DNA from: Selenomonadaceae bacterium | GTDB taxonomy: Bacteria; Bacillota; Negativicutes; Selenomonadales; Selenomonadaceae | Reading direction: 5' to 3' | Assembly: GCA_017470715.1 (NCBI GenBank) | Contig: JAFUYE010000135.1 | Location: 1 to 40,659, forward strand | Length of the DNA: 40,659 bases | Shown here: positions 33,576-40,659 of the stretch, piece after piece | Layout: the number at the start of each line of letters is the position of its first letter | Numbering within the stretch: the stretch's first letter is position 1 | The notes under the pieces: model-generated | Database searches by the model: none | What the model was told of the DNA's origin: nothing | Seen by the model: the letters and a program-made list of their open reading frames with translations, nothing else | Position numbers and translations under genes: made by a program

Positions 33576-36500
33576 ATGACTGACGTTATTGCCGGCAAAG
33601 CGGGAAAAGATACGCTTTCTGTTTTGGAATACAACACGCAGGTTTACGGCTTGGCGGGCAATGATACCCTCAAAAGCAACGGCAAAAACAATGTTCTGCT
33701 TATCGGCGGTTCGGGCAACGATGTTTTACAGCTGATGGGCGGCAACGGCACTTTGGTCGGCGGCAACGGCACTGATACTTTTGAGCTCAATTACTCTGCA
33801 CAAAAAAATTTCTGCGGTGATTGAAGACATTGACCCGACGAATGACAAAATCGTCGTGAATTTCGACGGCTCCTCTGCGCCTGAACTTACAAGCAAAATC
33901 AGCGGCAAGGATGTTATTTGGACGGACGACAAAGGTTATTTCAGTCTCACGCTGAAAGTTTCAAACGACGCAAGCGACTACTACGACGGCGCGAGCAATG
34001 AAAAATTTTGGGACGTTTTGCGCCTTGTCAATCAAGAACGCGAAAAAGAAGGTCTTTCGCCGTTGACGCTGTCGCAAGGTTTGTCGGACGGCGCGGCAAT
34101 TCGTGCACCGGAAATTGTTACAACATTCGCTCACGAACGCCCCGACGGAACTTCCTGCTTTACCGCATTGAAAAAAGATTATTAGAGCATGGGCGAAAAC
34201 ATTGCCGGCGGACAAACGTCATCCGAAGAGGTCATGACGAGCTGCATGAATTCGCCCGGTCATCGCGCCAACATTTTGAATTCGTCCTTCACAAAACTCG
34301 GCGTCGGCTATGTTTACGACTCCGGTGCCAAATACAAAGATAATTGGGTTCAAATGTTCGGCGGCGGTTTGACTTCGCTTGATACGGTCAGCACGTCGGC
34401 AATTTTAACGACGACGATGACTGTACAAAACGATTCCTTGCCCGAAGACGACGCGAAAATCAACACGGTGATTGATGCCGACAACACGACCATAACCAGA
34501 GGCGGCACTTACACAATCGCCAAAAATTTCACGGGCACGATAAATATTGATACGACCGACGCCGTGACAATCGACGGAACAAGCGCGGGCAGTTTAAAGG
34601 ATGTCCGAATTCTTAAGGTTTCTTCGAATGCCGATCTTACGATTAAAAACTTAAACGTCACGAACGAAAGAAGCAGCACGATAGATTTCATAGGCACGGA
34701 CAACAAGTTGACGCTCGCGGGCAAAAACGTTTTGAAAACTTCCAACACGTGGGCGGCAGTCGTAAATGTCGGCTACGGTTTGACGATTGACGGCACAGGC
34801 TCGCTCGATGTAACTGCCGGTAAACAAGGGGCAGGTATCGGCACTGATTCTTTTGAAGAACATGACACTGCGAATGTTATAATTAACGGCGGCTCAATCA
34901 CAACGACAACGAATAAGGGGGCGGGCATTGGTTCGGGTTGCGGCGGCTCAATCGGAAACATCACAATCAACGGCGGAACTGTTACCGCGACGGCTGACAC
35001 GGGCGCGGGCATCGGTTCAGGCATGGACGGTTCGTCCGAAAAAATTTCAATCGGCGGCAATGCCAAAGTTACAGCAACGAGCGATGATGGCGCGGGCATC
35101 GGCAAAGGTTGCGACCTTGACGGAATTTCGACGGTCGGCAAGATAACTCTTTCAGGCAAAAGTTCGGTGCTCATTACTCAAATGAATCACGGCGGCATGG
35201 CCAACTTCACCAGACCGACCGAATTCACCATTAACGGCAAGATTTACACCGACCAACAACTTTTGTTCGAGAACGGTGCGAAGAAAAATCTTACCGAACG
35301 CATCATTATCAGAAAAACTTTCAAAAACGGTACCAACAACAGTGAATACATTTCCAGAAATGATACTTCTTGGTACAGTGCAACGACAATCAACGCGGGC
35401 AAAGGTAACGATACCATTAATACAGGCGGAGCCAATATGCTTATTTTAGCCGGTGAAGGCGATGATTCGATTCTTTCCCTTGGAATGGGATCCTCTAATC
35501 CCGTTGTTGGTTACATTACTCTTGATGCTGGGACGGGCAACGATACCGTTTGGGTCGGCGCAAGAATGGGCAAACTCGATGATTATTATTCGTCAATTTC
35601 CGGCGGTACAGGTGACGATTCCATTCAAGTCAACGGCAATTATGTCACGATTTCCGGCGGCATGGGCAACGACAATATCGGTTTTGAGGGAAGTTATGCC
35701 GTCTTCGAGTACAATTCGGGTGACGGTAACGACACAATCGAGGGCTTCAATTCGACGAGCAGTCTTTCGGTTTCGGGCGGAAAATTTTTCACGCTGGCAA
35801 ACGGATCCGATGTTATCGTCAAAGTCGGTACGGGTTCCATAACTCTCAAAGACACCAAAAAAGTACCCTCAACATTGTTGGTGAAAAAAATAATTTCCCG
35901 ACGCTTCTCGGTACCAAAGCAAATGACATACTCGAAAACACGGACGACAATGCAAGTGTAGTTGTTTACGAAGGAAGCGACACCGTTGCCAATACCGGCA
36001 ACAATGTCACAATCGACGGCGGCACGGATAGTGATTACATTTTCAACGGTTATCTCTACGAGGCAACATTGAATGCTTTTTTTTACTCCGACGACAGCAA
36101 TTACAACGGCGACAACTCGACAATAATTGGCGGCGCGGGCGACGACACAATCAAAAATCGCGGCAACAAAGTTACCTTCCAATATTCAAGCGGCGACGGA
36201 AATGACATTTTCATTTACAGCGCGGGCAAAGATATTATTACCGATTACGCGACGGACGACAAAATTTCACTCGGTGCGGCGATTTCAAAATCCTCCGTCA
36301 AAGGTTCGGATGTCATCTTCACAATCGGCAGCGGTTTGCTCACAGTCAAAGACGGCAAAGGCAAGACACTCAACTTGATTGACAAGTCCGGCAAAGAGTC
36401 TTCGACGATTTTCGGCGGCTCGAATTCAACAACTTTGACCGTCACGAATTCGACGAAATCACCCGTGACAATCGGCGCGGCTGTGAAAACTGCCGACGCG

Positions 36501-36971
36501 TCGAAACGCACAACCGCAGTAAAAATCACCGGCAACGATTTAAATAACTCAATCGTCGGCGGCTCGAAAAATGATTCGTTGTACGGCGGCAAAGGTGCCG
36601 ATTCAATTTCCGGCGCAAACGGCAACGATAAAATTTTCGGCGACGCGGGCAACGATTTACTTTGGGGCGGCAAAGGCAACGACAAACTTTTTGGCGGCAC
36701 GGGCAACGATTCACTCTGGGGCGACGCGGGCGCGGACACTTTCATTTACGGCAACGGCGACGGCAAAGATGTCATCTTCGGCTTCGACGATACCGACATG
36801 CTCGAAATTACCGGAGTGTTTTCGGCAACTTACAACAAGTCAAAGAATCAAATTGCGTTCAAAGTCGGCTCGACGGCAAGAGCGATTACTTTGAAAGATT
36901 TCACGGCGACGACTTTCAACATTAACGGTGACGATTACAAAATCAGCGGCACGAAACTCGTCAAAAGTTAA
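33576..36971 (+). pseudogene. CAP-domain RTX-like secreted protein, interrupted
   Basis: One gene of about 1130 codons can be followed across three lesions. Starting at ATG 33576 (GAGAGGTGAG upstream), RTX-like repeats (GLAGNDTL, GGSGNDVL) lead to a frameshift in the A7 tract 33802-33808. A CAP/SCP domain follows (FWDVLRLVNQEREKEGLSPL ... MGENIAGGQ ... NSPGHRANIL), split by an in-frame TAG at 34183-34185 where Tyr would fit. Next come beta-helix-like repeats (GAGIGSG...), further RTX repeats, and a second frameshift at the A6 tract 35857-35862. The rest runs cleanly to 36971 and ends with the same secretion-type tail as the giant protein (GDGKDVIFGF). Adding one A in each tract restores the frame. 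Either a recent pseudogene, A-tract slippage or an assembly error. Confidence 0.8.
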
Positions 36972-36993
36972 GCGCGTAATTTATAAATCATTT

Positions 36994-37020
36994 CCCGTCA
37001 CAAACGGCGGGATTTTTTTT
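36994..37020 (+). terminator. Intrinsic terminator of the CAP/RTX gene
   Basis: CCCGTC/GGCGGG stem (one G-U pair), six-base loop, at least eight T residues, directly before the next promoter. Confidence 0.8.
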
Positions 37021-37028
37021 TGCGACAG

Positions 37029-37057
37029 TTGACGTTAATTTATCGACGTGCTAAACT
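37029..37057 (+). promoter_or_regulatory. Promoter of the CoA-transferase operon
   Basis: TTGACG (37029-37034), a 17-base spacer, TAAACT (37052-37057). The leader is about 55 bases to ATG 37119 and contains ATTATAATCAGCGATTAT. Confidence 0.65.
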
Positions 37058-37118
37058 TGAATAAATTGATTCACGTCAAATTATAATCAGCGATTATGCA
37101 AAGGAGGATGGGATTTTA

Positions 37119-38624
37119 ATGATTGATATTACCGACAGAGTACGCAACAAAGACTTGCAGAGCAAAATTGTCAGCGCAGAGGAAGTTGCCGACTGGATTC
37201 AACCCGGCTGGACAATCGCCTGCAGCGGGTTCACGGCTTCGGCTTATCCGAAAGCAGTTCCGCTTGCATTGGCCGAACGCATGAAAAAAGATCCGTTCCA
37301 AGTCAACATTTGGACGGGCGCATCGACGGGTCCCGAACTCGACGGAGCACTTGCCGAAGTCAAAGGTATCAAACAACGTCTGCCGTATCAAACGGATGCG
37401 AAATTGCGTCCGCTCATCAACGACGGCACTGTTGACTATCTCGACCTGCATTTGTCCGAAAGTGCGCAACTCACCCGCACGGGCTTTATCAAAAAGAAAC
37501 CCGATTTCGCTTTGGTTGAAGCCTGCGCGATTACCGAGGAAGGCAACTTGATTCCGACGACTTCATTGGGCAACGCGGCAAGTTACGTGCAACAAGCCGA
37601 TACCGTTGTTGTCGAAGTCAACACAACGCAACCTTTGGAACTTGAAGGTATGCACGACGTTTATGTTCCGCTTGACCCGCCCAATCGTCTGCCGATACCG
37701 ATTGTTCACGCGGACGACAGAATCGGCACGACGTACATTCCGTGCACGCCCGACAAAATTAAGTACATTGTTCCCTGCGACATCAAAGACCATACGCGTG
37801 ACTTGTCGCCCATTGACGAAAACTCGAAGAAAATGGCGGCGTTCACGCTCGAATTTTTGAAGGCGGAAATTAAGGCGGGACGTATGCCCAAAGGTTTACT
37901 TCCGCTCCAATCGGGCGTTGGCAACGTTGCAAATGCCGTGCTTGAAGGTTTCGTCGAAGGCGACATGACGGACTTGCTTGTTTACACGGAAGTCATTCAA
38001 GATGCAATGCTTGATTTGATTGACGCGGGCAAATTGAAATTCGCAAGCGGTACCGCGTTCAGCCCGTCGCCCGCAGGCATGGAAAGATTCTACAAAGACA
38101 TTGACAAATACCGCAAATATATTTTGCTCCGTCCCGAAGAAATTTCCAATTCGCCCGAAGTTGTTCACCGTCTCGGCGTCATTGCAATGAACACCGCGCT
38201 TGAAGTCGACATTTACGGCAACATCAACTCCACGCACGTCACCGGCACCAAAATGATGAACGGTATCGGCGGCAGCGGTGACTTTGCGCGCAATGCTTAC
38301 CTGACAATTTTCTACACCCCGTCGACGGCGAAGGGCGGCAAAATTTCTTCCGTCGTTCCGTTCTGCTCGCACATTGACCACACCGAACACGACGTTGACG
38401 TTATCATTTCGGAATACGGTATCGCCGACCTGCGCGGACTTGAGCCCAGAACGCGTGCTTTGGAAGTCATCAACAAATGCGCACATCCCGACTATCGTCC
38501 GTTGTTGCTTGACTACTACGAACGTGCACTTGCCGCGACGAAGAAAGCCGCAACTCCGCATTTGCTTAACGAGGCGTTGAGTTTCCACACCAGATTTCTT
38601 GAAACGGGAGATATGCACAAATGA
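37119..38624 (+). CDS. Succinyl-CoA:acetate/propionate CoA-transferase family
   Basis: 501 residues of the acetyl-CoA hydrolase/transferase family (Cat1/ScpC/AarC type). It moves CoA between succinate and acetate or propionate, saving the thioester bond at the end of the succinate-propionate pathway. The active-site glutamate is E291 (VYTEVIQD), and the CoA-binding glycine loop is GIGGSGDFARNA (382-392). A KIVSAEEVADWIQPG start and SEYGIADLRGL near the end also fit the family. AAAGGAGG lies about 10 bases before ATG 37119. The next gene overlaps it by four bases (ATGA). Downstream methylmalonyl-CoA epimerase supports the propionate role; the exact acceptor acid is inferred. Confidence 0.93.
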   Translation: MIDITDRVRNKDLQSKIVSAEEVADWIQPGWTIACSGFTASAYPKAVPLALAERMKKDPFQVNIWTGASTGPELDGALAEVKGIKQRLPYQTDAKLRPLINDGTVDYLDLHLSESAQLTRTGFIKKKPDFALVEACAITEEGNLIPTTSLGNAASYVQQADTVVVEVNTTQPLELEGMHDVYVPLDPPNRLPIPIVHADDRIGTTYIPCTPDKIKYIVPCDIKDHTRDLSPIDENSKKMAAFTLEFLKAEIKAGRMPKGLLPLQSGVGNVANAVLEGFVEGDMTDLLVYTEVIQDAMLDLIDAGKLKFASGTAFSPSPAGMERFYKDIDKYRKYILLRPEEISNSPEVVHRLGVIAMNTALEVDIYGNINSTHVTGTKMMNGIGGSGDFARNAYLTIFYTPSTAKGGKISSVVPFCSHIDHTEHDVDVIISEYGIADLRGLEPRTRALEVINKCAHPDYRPLLLDYYERALAATKKAATPHLLNEALSFHTRFLETGDMHK

Positions 38625-39223
38625 AAAGTTTTCAAGAGGCGGTAACTGCCCGCCGTTCAATCTACAAGCTCGGCAGAAATATTCCTGTCCTGCAATCGCA
38701 GATAATCGCGACCGTCGAACGCATGACCAAAGACGTGCCGTCGCCGTTTAACATGCAATCGGCTCGCGTCGTCGTGACGATGCTTGACCATCACGAAAAC
38801 ATTTGGGACATCACCAAATCCGCGTTGCAAAGAGTTGTTCCCGAAGAAGAATTCGCGAAAACCGAAGAGAAAATCAACGGCTTCGAGGCGGCTTACGGCA
38901 CGATTCTTTTCTACGAGGAAAGCGATACCATTTACGAAATGCAAAAGAAATATCCTGCTTACGCGGACAACTTCCCGATTTGGGCGGCGCAGGCAAACGG
39001 CATGTTGCAGTTCGCAATTTGGTCGGCACTTGAAGATATGGGGCTCGGCGTCAACATTCAGCATTACAACATGTTGATTGACGAGGACGTTAAGAAAATT
39101 TTCAACCTGCCGGGCAGCTGGGATTTGGTCGCACAAATGGTTTTCGGCGAAGTTTTGGAGAAACCCGCACCGATTGACAAACTTTCGACCGGTGAGCGTG
39201 TTAAGATTTTCAGACGAGTTTAA
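38621..39223 (+). CDS. Nitroreductase family protein
   Basis: 200 residues of the nitroreductase fold (FMN-dependent), close to the small YdgI/HN1-like branch. Segments: MKSFQEAVTARRSIYKLG (FMN-phosphate binding Arg pair), PSPFNMQSARVVV (substrate/FMN loop), and QANGMLQFAIWSALEDMGLGVNIQHY with the C-terminal FMN contact. Its start overlaps the CoA-transferase stop by four bases, so translation is coupled. The real substrate is unknown; such proteins reduce nitroaromatics, quinones or flavins in assays. A GAGCTTT heptamer array follows directly. Confidence 0.9.
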   Translation: MKSFQEAVTARRSIYKLGRNIPVLQSQIIATVERMTKDVPSPFNMQSARVVVTMLDHHENIWDITKSALQRVVPEEEFAKTEEKINGFEAAYGTILFYEESDTIYEMQKKYPAYADNFPIWAAQANGMLQFAIWSALEDMGLGVNIQHYNMLIDEDVKKIFNLPGSWDLVAQMVFGEVLEKPAPIDKLSTGERVKIFRRV

Positions 39224-39224
39224 T

Positions 39225-39303
39225 GAGCTTTGAGCTTATGAGCTTTAAGCTTTCAGGAAATTTTTCATTACCCTTTAAAGCTCAAAGCTTACAGCTTAAA
39301 GCT
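39225..39303. repeat. Fold-back heptamer array GAGCTTT/AAGCTTT
   Basis: GAGCTTT GAGCTTA TGAGCTTT AAGCTTT is answered by CTTTAAAGCTCAAAGCTTACAGCTTAAAGCT, so the halves pair. It starts right behind the nitroreductase stop and ends just before the epimerase ribosome site. Confidence 0.85.
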
Positions 39304-39325
39304 AAATTTAGGAGGTTTTAACGAA

Positions 39326-39745
39326 ATGTTTAAAGTTCTTGGCGTAGATCACATCGGCATTGCGTCGACAAGTTTGACTGACGGCGAATTCTGGAAGACA
39401 CTCGGCTTGCAGTGCACGGGCGAAGAAACCGTTGCCGAACAGAAAGTTACCACCGCTTTTTATCCGACGACCGACGACAAACAGCACGGCGAAATCGAGT
39501 TGCTTGTTGCGAGCGAAGCGGGCAGCCCGATTGAAAAATTCATCGAGAAAAACGGCGGTCGCGGCGGCATTCAACATATCGCGTTGCGTGTCGACAATCT
39601 TGAAGCGGCTTTGGCTGACTTGAAAGAAAAAGGCGTTAAACTTATCGACGAAAAACCCCGCAAAGGTGCAGGCGGCGCGTCGATTGCGTTCATTCACCCG
39701 AAAGCAACTCACGGCGTCCTTTTGGAACTTTGCCAGAGAGATTGA
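39326..39745 (+). CDS. mce: Methylmalonyl-CoA epimerase
   Basis: Interconverts (R)- and (S)-methylmalonyl-CoA between the mutase and the decarboxylase in propionate formation. 139 residues, the usual size, of the glyoxalase/VOC fold. Metal ligands seen are H9 (VDHIGIA), H84 (GIQHIAL) and E134 (LLELC); a further ligand lies in the HGEIELL strand (E56 or E58). AGGAGG lies 10-11 bases before ATG 39326. The next gene begins three bases after its stop. Its place between a CoA-transferase and a probable decarboxylase start is typical of propionate-forming Negativicutes. Confidence 0.95.
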   Translation: MFKVLGVDHIGIASTSLTDGEFWKTLGLQCTGEETVAEQKVTTAFYPTTDDKQHGEIELLVASEAGSPIEKFIEKNGGRGGIQHIALRVDNLEAALADLKEKGVKLIDEKPRKGAGGASIAFIHPKATHGVLLELCQRD

Positions 39746-39748
39746 ATC

Positions 39749-40618
39749 ATGAGCGACGATAACATTCCGAAAAAATTGTACAAGTTGCTTGGTGCCGACG
39801 GCGAATTTTATTACAGCGAAGAACCCGGCACGCTCGGCGGTAACTTCATAAAAAAGAACGATAAAATTTACGGTCGTCTTGATTGTCCGGTGGCTCTTGC
39901 CTCGCTAAAAAAACCGAACAGCACTTACCCGAAATATCGCGTTTTCTTCAAAGACGAAGCGACGGCAATCGCGGCGGGCTATCGTCCGTGCGGAACTTGT
40001 ATGCCCGAACAATATAAAGAGTGGAAACAACGTCAATCATCTCACGAAAAAAAGTTGAGCGATAACACTCCGAAAAAATTGTACAAGTTGCTCGGTGCCG
40101 ACGGCGAATTTTATTACAGCGAAACACCCGGTACCGTCGACGGCTGGACAACGGGCAAAATTTATCACCGCTCGGATTGTTCAAAGACGAAAAGCGAATT
40201 GTCGCTCGGTCATCTTAAAGAAACTTTGGTATCTTTCAAAGACGAAGCGACGGCAATCGCGGCGGGTTATCGTCCGTGCTACTTCTGCTTGCGCGAAAAA
40301 TATACGGAGTGGAAACAACGTCAATCATCTCACGAAAAAAAGTTGAGCGATAACACTCCGAAAAAATTGTACAAGCTGCTCGGTGCCGACGGCGAATTTT
40401 ATTACAGCGAAACACCAGGTACTGTCGACGGCTGGACAACGGGCAAAATTTATCACCGCCCGGATTGTTCAAAGACGAAAAGCGAATTGTCGCTCGGTCA
40501 TCTTAAAGAAACGCTGGTATCTTTCAAAGACGAAGCGACGGCAATCGCGGCGGGTTATCGTCCGTGTTACTTCTGCTTGCGCGAAAAATATACGGAGTGG
40601 AAACAACGTCAACAATAG
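39749..40618 (+). CDS. Triple Ada-like zinc-module protein
   Basis: 289 residues made of three tandem modules (about 1-100, 103-199, 199-289). Each reads KKLYKLLGADGEFYYSE, a short variable part, then xIYHRxDC, then FKDEATAIAAGYRPCxxC. The EAxAAGYRPCxxC pattern is that of the Ada N-terminal metal-binding domain. Probable ligands are H140, C144, C177, C180 in module 2 and H236, C240, C273, C276 in module 3. Module 1 has C46, C81, C84 but Gly in place of His. Modules 2 and 3 are nearly identical in DNA (288-bp period); module 1 is more diverged (303-bp offset). No methyltransferase or AraC part is attached. It lies between mce and the next gene, three bases after mce. Function unknown. Confidence 0.8.
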   Translation: MSDDNIPKKLYKLLGADGEFYYSEEPGTLGGNFIKKNDKIYGRLDCPVALASLKKPNSTYPKYRVFFKDEATAIAAGYRPCGTCMPEQYKEWKQRQSSHEKKLSDNTPKKLYKLLGADGEFYYSETPGTVDGWTTGKIYHRSDCSKTKSELSLGHLKETLVSFKDEATAIAAGYRPCYFCLREKYTEWKQRQSSHEKKLSDNTPKKLYKLLGADGEFYYSETPGTVDGWTTGKIYHRPDCSKTKSELSLGHLKETLVSFKDEATAIAAGYRPCYFCLREKYTEWKQRQQ

Positions 40619-40643
40619 CAACAAAAACAAAGGAGCTAATTTA

Positions 40644-40659
40644 ATGGCGACAGTTCAAG
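40644..40659 (+). CDS. Gene start, probably methylmalonyl-CoA decarboxylase alpha
   Basis: AAAGGAG, nine bases, then ATG GCG ACA GTT CAA at the window edge (MATVQ). The N-terminus MxTVQ and the position behind mce fit the carboxyltransferase subunit of sodium-pumping methylmalonyl-CoA decarboxylase (MmdA). Five codons cannot prove this; the gene start itself is well supported by the ribosome site. Confidence 0.45.

Noticed and set aside
33795-33815. Programmed -1 ribosomal frameshift at the A7 tract of the CAP/RTX gene
   Set aside because: The frame that must be entered is +1 relative to the upstream frame, so a standard -1 slippery site would not restore it, and the later amber codon would still stop translation.
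1-40659. tRNA, rRNA or a type I secretion operon for the RTX-like proteins
   Set aside because: I looked for these and saw none; the exporter must be encoded elsewhere.

Overview
The window looks like a chromosomal piece of a motile, anaerobic, diderm Firmicute of the class Negativicutes (Selenomonas/Anaerovibrio/Quinella-like; genus not decided). This rests on strong AGGAGG ribosome sites, several flagellin genes, secreted RTX-like proteins with no N-terminal signal (type I export implies an outer membrane), and a succinate-to-propionate block (CoA-transferase, methylmalonyl-CoA epimerase, and the first codons of a likely methylmalonyl-CoA decarboxylase).

Layout. 1-313: non-coding, repeat-rich, with a second copy of the 3' end of the first gene. 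314-7249 (minus strand): DUF401 membrane protein, two intact flagellins, a beta-carbonic anhydrase, a small acidic protein and a third, mosaic and broken flagellin. 7461-10169 (plus): obgE, a Uma2-type nuclease-fold protein and an unassigned gene. 10244-16849: a 2201-residue RTX-like surface or secreted protein with two TTPAD linker arrays. 17004-22181: phosphomannomutase, a coiled-coil membrane protein, phosphoglucomutase and glucose-6-phosphate isomerase, i.e. the hexose-phosphate node feeding glycan precursors and glycolysis. 22253-28013: a small lipoprotein, a secreted serpin, and (minus strand) an operon of a PilM/PilN-like protein and a two-receiver hybrid histidine kinase. 28245-33253: a secreted hypothetical protein, NAD synthetase, a Gfo/Idh oxidoreductase, a hairpin repeat element, a PaaI-like thioesterase and an LPP20-like protein. 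33576-36971: a second RTX-like gene carrying a CAP (SCP/PR1) domain, interrupted by two A-tract frameshifts and one amber codon. 37119-40659: CoA-transferase, nitroreductase, methylmalonyl-CoA epimerase, a protein with three Ada-like zinc modules, and a gene start that fits mmdA.

Regulation is unusually legible. Many intergenic gaps hold a TTGACn-N17-TAnAAT promoter, and several sit directly behind an intrinsic terminator, forming compact terminator/promoter cassettes. At least six gaps also hold arrays of 7-bp words (AATTAGG, GGAATGT, GGGAAAA, AATGCGT, GAGCTTT and others), often folded back on themselves.

The main leads are: the half-canonical RTX repeats of the giant protein; the flagellin set with a mosaic broken copy next to intact ones; the homopolymer-interrupted CAP/RTX gene; the NAD synthetase whose glutaminase domain lacks its cysteine; the histidine-rich insert in glucose-6-phosphate isomerase; the heptamer arrays; and the triplicated zinc module inside the propionate operon.
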